From the NCBI GenBank assembly GCA_019117325.1, contig DWZY01000291.1, positions 1 through 13,825 on the forward strand: a stretch of 13,825 nt of DNA, given 5' to 3'. Position numbers and translations under genes: made by a program. The stretch's first letter is position 1. Every line of letters begins with the position of its first letter. The notes under the pieces are model-generated. The model searched no databases. It was given only the letters and a program-made list of their open reading frames with translations, and had not been told where the DNA came from. Positions 5,905-13,825 of the stretch are shown here, in pieces. This DNA is from Candidatus Brevibacterium intestinigallinarum (GTDB taxonomy: Bacteria; Actinomycetota; Actinomycetes; Actinomycetales; Brevibacteriaceae).

Positions 5905-6786
5905 TCAGGCCTCCGCGAGTGCTGTGTCCATCGCCGCGAGGATGACGGGCTCTGCCCGGTGCGCGGCGGAGGGGTCGAGGCCCGCGAGAACTGCGAAGCG
6001 GACGTGCTGCGCCACTGCCTGGTGGAGCAGCATGCGGCTGCCGTCCACGACGAGTGCGCCGCGTGCGGTGAGTGCGTCCTGGAGCGCCGCGGCCTCGGGC
6101 GCATATGCCGCATCCAGGATGAGGGCGTCGATCCGTCCGGGCAGGGCGACGCGCGCGGCGTCGAGCGCTCCCGCGGGCAGGGTCGAGAGGGTGAGGCCCC
6201 GTTCCCCGGGCACCCAGTCGGGCAGATCTGCGACGACCGCGTCGAGGCCCAGCGACTGCGCGACGGCACGGGCCGAACCGGCGCGGGTCCGATCGCGCAC
6301 GAAGAGGCGCACGCGCGTGACACCCAGCCGGGAGGCCGCCGTGATGGCGGACGCCGCGGTGGCTCCGGCGCCCAGGATGTCCGCCTCGTCCGACCACGGT
6401 GCGGACTCCGCCGCTGCCGCCGCCAGTCCCTCGTGGACCGCCGCGACGATCCCGGTCACGTCCGTGTTGAGGACCTCGACGGGCCCGTCCACCGGGCGCA
6501 GGAGCGTGTTGCCGGCCCCGGTCGCCTCCGCGTCCGCATCGACGGTCCACCCGCGCTCCCGCGCGAGGCGGATGAGGCGCTGCTTGAGCGGCATCGTGAG
6601 TGACAGCCCCCGCAGATCCGCACGCGAGTCCAGGAGAGCGGCGAGACCGTCCTCCGTCGTCTCGATCCGATCGTAGGAGAAGGGCGCGATCCCCACGGCG
6701 GCGGCCGCGGCGCGGTGCAGCAGGGGCGAGAGCGAGTGGGCGATCGGCGATCCGAGGACCGCGAAGCAGGGCGCCTCAGCCGTCAT
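5905..6786 (-). CDS. aroE: Shikimate dehydrogenase
   Basis: NADPH-dependent reduction of 3-dehydroshikimate to shikimate. The 293 residues start MTAEAPCFAVLGSPIAHSLSP, giving the substrate-binding SxSP motif at about 18-21. Catalytic Lys68 is in LTMPLK, GAGNTL is at 90-95, Asp109 in NTDVTG pairs with Lys68, and the nucleotide loop is GAGATA at 139-144 in place of the usual GAGGA. The LFVRDRT segment sits where the NADP-binding NRT motif normally is, and MLLHQAVAQ near the C-terminus is conserved. ATG 6784-6786 overlaps the end of mltG by eleven nucleotides, with GGAGG eight nucleotides upstream. The sequence is divergent but keeps all key residues. Confidence 0.93.
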   Translation of the reverse strand: MTAEAPCFAVLGSPIAHSLSPLLHRAAAAAVGIAPFSYDRIETTEDGLAALLDSRADLRGLSLTMPLKQRLIRLARERGWTVDADAEATGAGNTLLRPVDGPVEVLNTDVTGIVAAVHEGLAAAAAESAPWSDEADILGAGATAASAITAASRLGVTRVRLFVRDRTRAGSARAVAQSLGLDAVVADLPDWVPGERGLTLSTLPAGALDAARVALPGRIDALILDAAYAPEAAALQDALTARGALVVDGSRMLLHQAVAQHVRFAVLAGLDPSAAHRAEPVILAAMDTALAEA

Positions 6787-7948
6787 CGGAGCCGCCTCCG
6801 TCTCCTGAGCCACCGCTGCGCTCGCGCAGCCACGCCCGGTACTCCTCGACGTTCTCCAGGTGCTTGTCGTAGGTGTTGGCGAACTTCGTCTCGCCGGTGC
6901 TGGGGTCGACCGCGACGAAGAACTGCCAGTCGCCGTCTGCGGGATCCATCGCCGCATCGACCGCGCTGCGGCCGGGCGAGTTGATGGGGCCCGGCGGGAG
7001 GCCCGGGTGCATGTACGTGTTGTACGGGTTGTCGTCCGCGCGCTCCTCGGCCGTCGTCGTGAGGTCGTCGCGGGCGCCGTGGATGTAGGCGATGGTCGCA
7101 TCCGACTGGAGGAGCCCGTTCGTCTCCGAGTCGTCGCCCGTGCGGTTGAGGAAGACGCGTGCCACCTTCCGGCGGACCTCTTCGTCCGCGGGGGACTCGA
7201 TCTCCACGAGGCTCGCGAGGGTGAGGATCTCGTTCGCCTCGTCGAGGTCGATGCCCGCGTCCGTGAGCTCGTGCTCCGTCCGGTCGACCATCATCTGGAC
7301 GACGTCTTCGGCAGTGGTGCCGGGGTTCAGATCGTACGTGGCAGGGAAGAGGTAGCCCTCGAGGCTGGGGGCGTCGACGTCGAGGCCGTAGTCGGAGGGG
7401 GTCCGGTCCTCCAGCGCCGCGACGACCTCGTCCTCGGCCATGCCGGACTCGATCATCCGCGCCTCGATCTGCGGCAGGGCGAAGCCCTCCGGGATGACCA
7501 CCTGGGGTGCGGCCTCGGGGTTCACCATCGCCTCGACCGCAGCGGCCGCGCTCATCTGCTTCCGCAGGCTGTAGGTCTGCGCCAGCAGCGAGACCTCCCG
7601 CTCCTCGACCTCCCTGATGAAGGGGCGCGAGGACTTGATGACGTCCTCCTCGACGAGCTGGTTGGCGATCTGCGTGACGGAGGTGCCGGGCAGGATCTCG
7701 ACGGAGACGGGCTCCGTGCCCTCGCCCTCGTAGTCGTCGCTGCGGCCCAGGACGTCCTGGACGATCCCCGACGTGACGGACACGGCGATCGCGCCGCCGA
7801 TCCCCAGCACCAGCAGTGCGGCGACGACGATCGTCGTCGTCCGGCGCCGGCGCATCATCCGGCGGCGGGCCTGCGCGCGCTTCTCCGCCCGCGAGAGCGG
7901 GGGTGCGCCGGCGCTGTCGAGCGGGCTCCGTGAGTCCCTGTCGTCCAT
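6776..7948 (-). CDS. mltG: Endolytic murein transglycosylase MltG (YceG-like)
   Basis: Membrane-anchored lytic transglycosylase that cuts nascent glycan strands and so limits chain length. The N-terminal ~36 residues are cytosolic and very basic (RAEKRAQARRR...). A single membrane segment spans about 37-59, then a LysM-like region (EILPGTSVTQIANQLVEEDVI, 84-104) and the catalytic domain. The catalytic glutamate is Glu249 in LASLVEIES; GLLQSDATIAY (278-288) and NTYMHPGLPPGPINSPG (310-326) are further family motifs. The 390 residues include a Gly/Ser/Asp-rich C-terminal tail. ATG 7946-7948 lies six nucleotides after the ruvX stop, with GGGAGG inside the end of ruvX. The ruvX-mltG-aroE order is common in actinobacteria. 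Confidence 0.95.
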   Translation of the reverse strand: MDDRDSRSPLDSAGAPPLSRAEKRAQARRRMMRRRRTTTIVVAALLVLGIGGAIAVSVTSGIVQDVLGRSDDYEGEGTEPVSVEILPGTSVTQIANQLVEEDVIKSSRPFIREVEEREVSLLAQTYSLRKQMSAAAAVEAMVNPEAAPQVVIPEGFALPQIEARMIESGMAEDEVVAALEDRTPSDYGLDVDAPSLEGYLFPATYDLNPGTTAEDVVQMMVDRTEHELTDAGIDLDEANEILTLASLVEIESPADEEVRRKVARVFLNRTGDDSETNGLLQSDATIAYIHGARDDLTTTAEERADDNPYNTYMHPGLPPGPINSPGRSAVDAAMDPADGDWQFFVAVDPSTGETKFANTYDKHLENVEEYRAWLRERSGGSGDGGGSDDG

Positions 7949-7954
7949 GTGTGC

Positions 7955-8425
7955 TCAGACCTCCCGGTCGAGGATGGTTCCGGCGGGGGTTCCGCTGCTC
8001 TTCTCCAGATCCAGCGCCGTCTGCAGGATGAGGACCGCGGCGACGGAGTCGACCCGCTCCCTCCGCTGCTTCGACGAGCGTCCGGCCGACTGCAGGACGC
8101 TGTGGGCCTGCACGGTCGTGAACCGCTCGTCGACGAGCCGGATCGGCACGCTCACCCGCGCCGCGAGGGCGCGGAGGAACGTGAGCGCCGCGTCGACGGC
8201 GCCATGGTCGGCCCCGTCCAACGAGCGCGGCCTGCCCGCCACGATCTCGATCGCGTCGTGCTCCTCGACGAGGTCGCGGATGCGGGTGATCGCCGCGGTG
8301 TCCTCATCGCGGCGCACGTGGTCGATCGGTGTCGCGAGGATCCCGTCGGGGTCGCAGATCGCCGCCCCGACGCGGACGCTGCCCACGTCGAGTGCGAGCC
8401 GCCGACCGCGGCGGAATCCGGTCAT
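7955..8425 (-). CDS. ruvX: Putative pre-16S rRNA nuclease RuvX (YqgF)
   Basis: RNase H-like protein linked to 16S rRNA 5'-end maturation; the older name refers to Holliday-junction resolvases. The 156 residues contain ALDVGSVRVGAA (about 10-21) with the first acidic residue, AGRPRSLDGADHG near 64-76, LVDERFTTVQAHSVL near 99-113, and RVDSVAAVLILQTAL near 124-138. ATG 8423-8425 overlaps the alaS stop (ATGA). No Shine-Dalgarno is seen in front of it, so translation probably depends on ribosomes finishing alaS. The frame is open further upstream, but that part is Arg/Gly-rich shadow inside alaS. Confidence 0.94.
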   Translation of the reverse strand: MTGFRRGRRLALDVGSVRVGAAICDPDGILATPIDHVRRDEDTAAITRIRDLVEEHDAIEIVAGRPRSLDGADHGAVDAALTFLRALAARVSVPIRLVDERFTTVQAHSVLQSAGRSSKQRRERVDSVAAVLILQTALDLEKSSGTPAGTILDREV

Positions 8426-11076
8426 GACCCGGCGATCGCAGCCGCGACCGCGTCGAGGGCCTGAGCGCTCCGGCTGGCGTCCTGCCCGCCGCCCTGGGCG
8501 AGGTCCGGCTTGCCGCCGCCCCCGCCGCCCAGCTCCTGGCACGCGGACCGAACGAGGTCGCCGGCCCGCAGACCGCGCGCCTGGGCGCCCGCGTCCGCGG
8601 CGACGACGACGCTGGGCTTGCCGTTCACGGTGCCCACCGCGGCGACGACGACCGCATCCGCCTCGATCCTGTTGCGGACGTCGGTCACGAAGCTGCGCAC
8701 GTCGCCCGCGTCGGACACCTCGCCCAGCTGCGTCGCGGAGAACCGGATGCCGGCGATGTCCCGGGCGCCGGAGACCGCATCCGCGGCCGCGGCGAGGACG
8801 CGCTCGCGGGCGAGGTCGGCGATCGTCTTCTCCGCCTCCTTGAGGCGTGCGAGGAGGCCCTCGACGCGCTGCGGCACGTCTGCGCCTGGCACCTTGAGCA
8901 TCTCCGAGAGCGAGTGGAGAATGGTTCTCTCCTTCGCGAGCCCGCGGAATGCCTCAAGCCCCACGGCGGCCTCGATGCGCCGCGTGCCGGACCCGATCGA
9001 CGCCTCGGACAGCAGGGAGATGGGTCCCACCTGCGCGGTGCGGCCGATGTGGGTGCCGCCGCACAGCTCGCGCGAGAAGGGGCCGCCGATGTCGACGACG
9101 CGGACGACGGAGGGGTACTTCTCGCCGAACAGCGCGAGTGCGCCGGAGCGCTTCGCGTCCTCGAGCGGCAGGTACTCGTAGCTGACCTCGAAGTCGTCGC
9201 GGACGGCGATGTTCGCCGCATCCTCGATCTCCGCCCGCAGGGCGGGCGTGAGCGCGTCCGGGAAAGCGTAGTCGAACCTCATGTAGCCGGGCTGGTTGAG
9301 CGAGCCGGCCTGCACCGCGTGCGGGCCCAGGACGGTCCGCAGCGCGGAGTGGACGAGGTGGGTCGCGGAGTGCGCCTGGGCTGCGGCGAAGCGGTGCCCG
9401 GGATCGACCTCGGCGGACACGTCCGCGCCCGCGGCGATCGATCCCTCGAGGACCTCGACCCGGTGCGCGGGCAGGCCCTTGACGGGCGCCTGCACGTCAA
9501 GGACGCGCGCGGTGAACCCGTCGCCGCGAATGAGGCCGCGGTCAGCGCGCTGGCCGCCGGACTCCGCGTAGAACGGCGTCACGTCGAGCACGAGGTCGAC
9601 CGTGTCGCCCGGCTGCGCCGTCTCGACGCTCGCACCGTCCGCGACGAGGCCGCGGATCCGCGAGTCGGCGGTGAGGGCGTCATAGCCCACGAACTCAGTC
9701 GAGCCCTCGTCCAGGAGGCGGGAGTACGCACTCAGGTCGGCGCCGCCGCCCTTCTTCGAGTGTGCATCCGCCCGGGCCCGGTCGCGCTGCTCCTGCATGA
9801 GGGTGCGGAAGCCCTCCTCGTCGACGCTCACCCCGTGCTCGGCGGCCATCTCGAGGGTGAGGTCGATCGGGAAGCCGTGCGTGTCGTGGAGGGCGAAGGC
9901 GATGTCGCCGGACAGCGAGCCGCCCTCACCGGCCCGGTCCACCGCGCCGGTCAGCAGGGCGGTGCCGGATTCGAGGGTGCGCAGGAACGCCGTCTCCTCC
10001 GCGTACGCGATGCGGGAGATCCGGTCGAAGTCGCGCTCGAGCTCCGGGTACGAGGCGCTCATGACCTCCATCGACCGCGGCAGCAGGTGCGGCAGGACCG
10101 GCTCTGTGACGCCCAGGAGGCGCATCGCGCGGACCGCACGGCGCAGCAGGCGGCGCAGGATGTAGCCGCGCCCCTCGTTCCCGGGACGCACGCCGTCGCC
10201 GATGATGACGAGGGCGGAGCGGACGTGGTCGGCCACGACCCGCATGCGGACGTCGTCCTCCTCGCGATCCCCGTACGCACGGCCGGACAGGCGGGAGGCC
10301 TCGTCGATGACGGGGTAGACCTCGTCGATCTCGTACATGTTCTCGACGCCCTGCTTGAGGAAGGCGACGCGCTCGAGGCCCATGCCGGTGTCGATGTTCT
10401 TCGCGGGCAGCTCGCCCTTGATGTCGAAGTCCGTCTTCGACCGCACGGCGGAGAGCTCGAACTCCATGAAGACGAGGTTCCAGATCTCGATGTAGCGGTC
10501 CTCGTCGGCCTCCGGACCGCCCTCGGCGCCGTAGGCGGGTCCGCGGTCGAAGTAGATCTCCGAGCAGTAGCCGCCCGGGCCGGGCTGGCCGGTGTGCCAG
10601 AAGTTGTCCTCACTGCCGCGGAACTGGATCCGCTCGCGCGGGACGGACGTGTGCTCGAGCCACAGGTCGACGGTCTCCGCGTCCTCGCGGTGGACGGTCG
10701 TCCAGAGCCGTTCCGGATCGAAGCCCAGGCCGCCCTCGGCCTCCGGCCGCGTGAGCAGCTGCCACGCGAAGCGGATCGCGTCGGCCTTGAAGTAGTCGCC
10801 GAAGGAGAAGTTGCCGTTCATCTGGAAGAACGTGCCGTGGCGGGTCGTCTTGCCGACCTCTTCGATGTCCTGGGTGCGCACGCACTTCTGGACGCTCGTG
10901 GCCCGCGGGTACGGCGCGGGCTCGCGGCCGGTCAGGAACGGGATGAACTGCACCATCCCGGCGATGTTGAACAGGATCGAGGGGTCGGAGCTGATGACCG
11001 ACGCCGACGGGACCACTGTGTGGCCGTTCTCCTCGAAGAACGCGAGCCAGCGCTCCCTGATCTCTGCTGTCCTCAT
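8422..11076 (-). CDS. alaS: Alanyl-tRNA synthetase
   Basis: Charges tRNA-Ala and hydrolyses Ser- and Gly-tRNA-Ala. The 884 residues equal a full AlaRS. The class II catalytic core begins PSASVISSDPSILFNIAGM (about 23-41), with RHGTFFQMNGNFSFGDYFK near 79-97 and motif 3 GMGLERV near 231-237. The editing site is intact: His569 and His573 in HSATH, Cys672 and His676 in CGGTH. A coiled-coil-like stretch (about 712-762) precedes the C-Ala domain, which has the glycine run GGGGGGKPDLAQGGG near 850-864. ATG 11074-11076 (MRTAEIRERW) matches the family start; AAAGGA lies ten nucleotides upstream. The frame is open 18 codons further upstream, with no family similarity there. It heads the unit with ruvX. 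Confidence 0.96.
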   Translation of the reverse strand: MRTAEIRERWLAFFEENGHTVVPSASVISSDPSILFNIAGMVQFIPFLTGREPAPYPRATSVQKCVRTQDIEEVGKTTRHGTFFQMNGNFSFGDYFKADAIRFAWQLLTRPEAEGGLGFDPERLWTTVHREDAETVDLWLEHTSVPRERIQFRGSEDNFWHTGQPGPGGYCSEIYFDRGPAYGAEGGPEADEDRYIEIWNLVFMEFELSAVRSKTDFDIKGELPAKNIDTGMGLERVAFLKQGVENMYEIDEVYPVIDEASRLSGRAYGDREEDDVRMRVVADHVRSALVIIGDGVRPGNEGRGYILRRLLRRAVRAMRLLGVTEPVLPHLLPRSMEVMSASYPELERDFDRISRIAYAEETAFLRTLESGTALLTGAVDRAGEGGSLSGDIAFALHDTHGFPIDLTLEMAAEHGVSVDEEGFRTLMQEQRDRARADAHSKKGGGADLSAYSRLLDEGSTEFVGYDALTADSRIRGLVADGASVETAQPGDTVDLVLDVTPFYAESGGQRADRGLIRGDGFTARVLDVQAPVKGLPAHRVEVLEGSIAAGADVSAEVDPGHRFAAAQAHSATHLVHSALRTVLGPHAVQAGSLNQPGYMRFDYAFPDALTPALRAEIEDAANIAVRDDFEVSYEYLPLEDAKRSGALALFGEKYPSVVRVVDIGGPFSRELCGGTHIGRTAQVGPISLLSEASIGSGTRRIEAAVGLEAFRGLAKERTILHSLSEMLKVPGADVPQRVEGLLARLKEAEKTIADLARERVLAAAADAVSGARDIAGIRFSATQLGEVSDAGDVRSFVTDVRNRIEADAVVVAAVGTVNGKPSVVVAADAGAQARGLRAGDLVRSACQELGGGGGGKPDLAQGGGQDASRSAQALDAVAAAIAGS

Positions 11077-11130
11077 CCGGGTGACATCCTTTCGTGCGGC
11101 GGACCGCCTCTGCTCGACGAACCGCCTCAC

Positions 11131-11136
11131 AGCATA
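11131..11136 (-). promoter_or_regulatory. Candidate -10 element of the alaS promoter (TATGCT)
   Basis: TATGCT matches TATAAT at four of six positions, including the key TA and final T. It lies between the rpsD hairpins and the alaS start and would begin transcription near 11124, leaving a leader of about 48 nt. There is no evident -35. This is a weak call based on position and the -10 alone. Confidence 0.3.
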
Positions 11137-11166
11137 GTGGAGAGATGAATGGCGGCGGGCCGCCTC

Positions 11167-11183
11167 ACACCCCGTGGGGGTGT
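11167..11183 (-). terminator. Second hairpin after rpsD, possible terminator
   Basis: ACACCCC (11167-11173) and GGGGTGT (11177-11183) are perfectly complementary around a 3-nt loop. It lies about 37 nt past the rpsD stop and 30 nt upstream of the alaS -10 candidate. No U-tract follows. With the hairpin at 11205-11218 it forms a tandem pair. Confidence 0.45.
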
Positions 11184-11204
11184 CAGACGGCCCGTCAGCG
11201 CGTG

Positions 11205-11218
11205 GGTCCGTGCGGACC
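11205..11218 (-). terminator. First hairpin after rpsD, possible terminator
   Basis: GGTCCG (11205-11210) pairs with CGGACC (11213-11218), effectively a 5-bp stem with a GTGC-type loop, starting two nucleotides after the rpsD stop. Its 15-nt core (11204-11218) is identical to the core of the hairpin after nusB (1112-1126). No U-tract. Confidence 0.45.
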
Positions 11219-11220
11219 GA

Positions 11221-11847
11221 TCAGCGCGAGTAGTGCTCGACGACCAGCTGGACGTCAGCGGTCACCGGCACCTCGGAGCGCTTGGGGCGGCGCAGCAGCG
11301 TCGCCTGCAGGGCCTCGAGATCGACCTTCAGGTAGCCGGGCAGGGTCGGCAGCACATCGCGGTGCGCGCCGGCAGCGGCGACCTGGAAGGGGTCCATCGA
11401 CGCGGAGCGGGGCTTCACGTGGATCATCTGCCCCTCCTTCACGCGGAAGGACGGACGATCGACCAGCTGGCCGTCGACCATGATGTGGCGGTGGACGACG
11501 ATCTGGCGGGCCTGCGCGATCGTGCGCGCGAAGCCGGAGCGCAGGACGAGTGCGTCCAGGCGCATCTCGAGGAGCTCGACGATGTTCTCACCGGTCAGAC
11601 CCGGGAGGCGCTTGGCCTCCTTGTAGGTCGCGAGCATCTGCGCCTCGCGGATGCCGTACTGGGCGCGCAGGCGCTGCTTCTCCTTGAGTCGGACCGAGTA
11701 GTCCGAGTCGTTGCGGCGACGTGCGCGGCCGTGCTCGCCCGGGGGGTACGGACGGCGCTCGAAGTACTTCTCCGCCTTGGGGGTCAGCGGGATGCCCAGT
11801 GCGCGCGAGAGGCGCACCTGGCGGCGATGACGTGCAGGAGCAGTCAT
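11221..11847 (-). CDS. rpsD: 30S ribosomal protein S4 (zinc-free form)
   Basis: Primary 16S-binding protein that nucleates assembly of the 30S body and shapes the mRNA entry and accuracy region. The 208 residues are typical. The N-terminus (RRQVRLSRALGIPLTPKAEKYFERRPYPPGEHG) lacks the four-cysteine zinc site, so this is the C-minus form. The S4 RNA-binding domain spans about 95-155 (RLDALVLRSGFARTIAQARQIV, then HRHIMVDGQLVDRPSFRVKEG). ATG 11845-11847 has AGAAAGG seven nucleotides upstream. It is a stand-alone gene with its own structured leader and downstream hairpins, not part of the rpsM-rpsK-rpoA cluster, a common situation in Micrococcales. Whether a second, zinc-type S4 exists elsewhere cannot be judged here. 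Confidence 0.97.
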   Translation of the reverse strand: MTAPARHRRQVRLSRALGIPLTPKAEKYFERRPYPPGEHGRARRRNDSDYSVRLKEKQRLRAQYGIREAQMLATYKEAKRLPGLTGENIVELLEMRLDALVLRSGFARTIAQARQIVVHRHIMVDGQLVDRPSFRVKEGQMIHVKPRSASMDPFQVAAAGAHRDVLPTLPGYLKVDLEALQATLLRRPKRSEVPVTADVQLVVEHYSR

Positions 11848-11986
11848 GGTTCTGCCTTTCTTCGTGATCAGCGTCCGGGCCGGTGGACTCGCCGGGGAGC
11901 CGGACCACTGTTTCCCTCCGAACGGGAAAGAGGGGCGGGATCGCGAGTCCGATTCCGCCCGACCGCCTCGTCACGAGGCACAGCAA
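11848..11986 (-). promoter_or_regulatory. Structured rpsD 5' leader, candidate S4 autoregulatory element
   Basis: The predicted leader of about 139 nt holds several perfect inverted repeats. GCCTCG/CGAGGC with a 3-nt loop is at 11965-11979. TTTCCC/GGGAAA with a 7-nt loop is at 11911-11929. An 8-bp long-range pairing, GCGAGTCC with GGACTCGC (11943-11950 with 11885-11892), encloses the second hairpin. The leader ends in the rpsD Shine-Dalgarno AGAAAGG. S4 is known to bind its own mRNA in E. coli and Bacillus, so autoregulation is plausible, but the fold resembles no leader I can name. Confidence 0.4.
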
Positions 11987-11992
11987 CGAACA

Positions 11993-11998
11993 ACTCTA
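11993..11998 (-). promoter_or_regulatory. Candidate -10 element of the rpsD promoter (TAGAGT)
   Basis: TAGAGT directly follows the rarA TGA stop and supplies an in-frame second stop. It fits the TAnnnT pattern and would start transcription near 11986, giving the long leader. No good -35 is visible in the end of rarA. It differs by one base from the TAGACT hexamers upstream of pyrR, efp and aroC. Confidence 0.35.
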
Positions 11999-13416
11999 TC
12001 ACGCCTGCTCGCCGCGGCGCAGCCGCTCGAGCGACGCGAGGCGCTCCGCCATGCGCGCTTCCGCCCCGTTGGCGGTGGGCTGGTAGTACGTGGTCCCGGT
12101 GAGCGTCTCCGGCAGGTACTCCTGGGGCGACACGCCGTAGGGCCAGTCGTGCGAGTAGAGGTACCCCTCGCCGTGCCCGAGGCCCTTGGCACCGGGGTAG
12201 TGCGCGTCCCGCAGGTGCAGGGGCACCTGTCCCGCCCGGCCCGCCTTCACATCCGCGATCGCGGCGTCGAGCGCTTTGTAGGAGGCGGGCGACTTGGGCG
12301 CGGTCGCGAGGTAGACGACGGCCTCCGCCAGCGGGATCCGCCCCTCGGGCATCCCGATCCGCTCGACCGCCTGATGCGCGGACACCGCGACGGTGAGCGC
12401 GTTCGGGTCGGCCATCCCCACGTCTTCGGCGGCGGAGATGACCACTCGGCGGCAGATGAAGCGGGGGTCCTCCCCCGCGACGATCATGCGTGCCAGGTAG
12501 TGGAGGGCCGCGTCCGGGTCCGATCCGCGGATCGACTTGATGAACGCGGAGACGACGTCGTAGTGCTGGTCGCCGTCGCGGTCGTAGCGCAGCACCGCCT
12601 CGGCGCTGGCCTCGGCCACATCGTCCTCGGAGATGTGCACCGGTCCGCCCGTCGCAGAGCCGGCCTCGACCTCGGCGCCGTCGTCTGCGCCGGCCTCGGC
12701 ACCTTCCTCGTCCGTCGCACCGACCCGTGCGCGGGCGATCCCGGCAGCGGCCTCGAGCACCGTGAGCGAGCGACGCGCGTCCGCTCCGGCCACCCGCACG
12801 ATCATCGCCCGCGCGTCGTCCTCGAGTGCGAACTCGCCGGCCAGGCCCCGCGGATCACTGACCGCGCGGTCCAGCAGGCCGCCGATCGCCTCATCCGTGA
12901 GCGGCTTGAGCGTCAGGAGGAGCGACCGCGACAGCAGCGGTGCGATGACGGAGAAGCTGGGGTTCTCCGTCGTCGCGGCGACGAGGACGACGAGGCGGTT
13001 CTCGACTGCGGGCAGGAGCGCGTCCTGCTGCGCCTTCGTGAAGCGGTGGATCTCGTCGAGGAACAGGACCGTCGTGCGGCCGCTCATCTCGCGCTCGCGC
13101 CGGGCGGTCTCGACGACCTGGCGGACATCGCGCACCCCCGCCGTGATCGCGGACAGCTCGACGAAGCTGCGCCCCTCGGCGTGCGAGATCACGTGGGCCA
13201 GGGTCGTCTTGCCGACGCCGGGCGGGCCCCACAGCATGATGGAGGCAGGGCCCGTCCGCGCGTCCGAGCGGGCCTCGACGAGCTGCCTCAGTGGCGAGCC
13301 GGGGAACGTGAGGTGGTCCTGCCCCAGCACCTCGTCGAGCGTGCGCGGACGCATCCGGACGGCCAGGGGGTCCAGTGCCCCGCTGGCCTCCGGCGCGTCG
13401 CTGAACAGGTCCGCCG

Positions 13417-13420
<4 letters not shown>
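11999..13420 (-). CDS. rarA: Replication-associated recombination protein A (RarA/MgsA), probable CTG start
   Basis: AAA+ ATPase of the clamp-loader/RuvB-like class that acts at stalled replication forks. Counting from CTG 13418-13420, PLAVRMRPRTLDEVLGQDHL is at about 18-37, Walker A GPPGVGKTT at 65-73, Walker B VLFLDE at about 118-123, sensor ATTEN near 149-153, and the arginine finger in LLSRS near 162-166. The C-terminal part carries SAFIKSIRGSDPDAALHYLARM. An acidic Ala/Glu/Asp/Gly insertion is at about 234-258. The first ATG (13352-13354) would remove the conserved DLF...PLAV segment and has no Shine-Dalgarno. The CTG overlaps the aspS stop (CTGA), with AGGAGG seven nucleotides upstream. 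The product is certain; the start is inferred. Confidence 0.93.

Positions 13421-13825
<405 letters not shown>

Noticed and set aside
5096..6676. Plus-strand open frames opposite the prepilin peptidase and aroE
   Set aside because: The translations are low-complexity Arg/Gln/Gly/Ser sequences with no domain, antisense to genes with intact catalytic motifs.
11077..11130. An 18-codon N-terminal extension of alaS
   Set aside because: AlaRS proteins begin at the MRTAEI-type sequence. The extension would start upstream of the likely transcription start and has no family similarity.
8914..11148. A 744-codon open frame on the plus strand, antisense to alaS
   Set aside because: Its translation is rich in Arg, Ala, Val and Asp and shows no recognisable domain, while the minus strand encodes a full AlaRS with every catalytic and editing motif. 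Long antisense frames are a usual by-product of GC-rich third codon positions.

Overview
The window is a compact, GC-rich (roughly 70% by eye) stretch of actinobacterial housekeeping chromosome. All thirteen genes I can support lie on the minus strand. Gene order (aspS, rarA, rpsD, alaS, ruvX, mltG, aroE, prepilin peptidase, aroC, aroK, aroB, efp, nusB, pyrR, pyrB), the zinc-free S4, the PGKGP-type EF-P and the AspRS tail all point to Actinomycetota, most probably Micrococcales. The genus cannot be fixed from this sequence alone.

Read in the direction of transcription (right to left), the layout is as follows. The 3' end of aspS runs into rarA through a 4-nt stop/start overlap. rpsD stands alone with its own leader and two downstream hairpins. 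alaS, ruvX and mltG then run into aroE and a small integral-membrane prepilin peptidase with very short gaps or overlaps. aroC, aroK and aroB form a tight shikimate sub-operon that seems to have its own promoter overlapping the end of the peptidase gene. efp and nusB follow a hairpin and a promoter-like hexamer, and nusB ends in a hairpin. Finally pyrR and pyrB start a new pyrimidine operon that leaves the window on the left.

Four shikimate-pathway genes (aroE, aroC, aroK, aroB) are clustered. RuvX and MltG link to RNA processing and cell-wall synthesis, AlaRS, AspRS, S4 and EF-P to translation, and NusB to rRNA antitermination. There is no gene-free stretch over 300 bases. The longest gaps are rarA-rpsD (about 151 nt) and rpsD-alaS (about 144 nt).

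I found no mobile element, CRISPR, tRNA/rRNA or phage gene, and no convincing new multi-gene system. The points worth a second look are regulatory: a PyrR-binding-loop-like hairpin that hides the pyrR Shine-Dalgarno; a probable leaderless aroC start whose -10 sits exactly inside a 6-6-6 inverted repeat; a probable CTG start for rarA with its Shine-Dalgarno in a hairpin; a structured rpsD leader; and the same 15-nt hairpin core after two unrelated genes.
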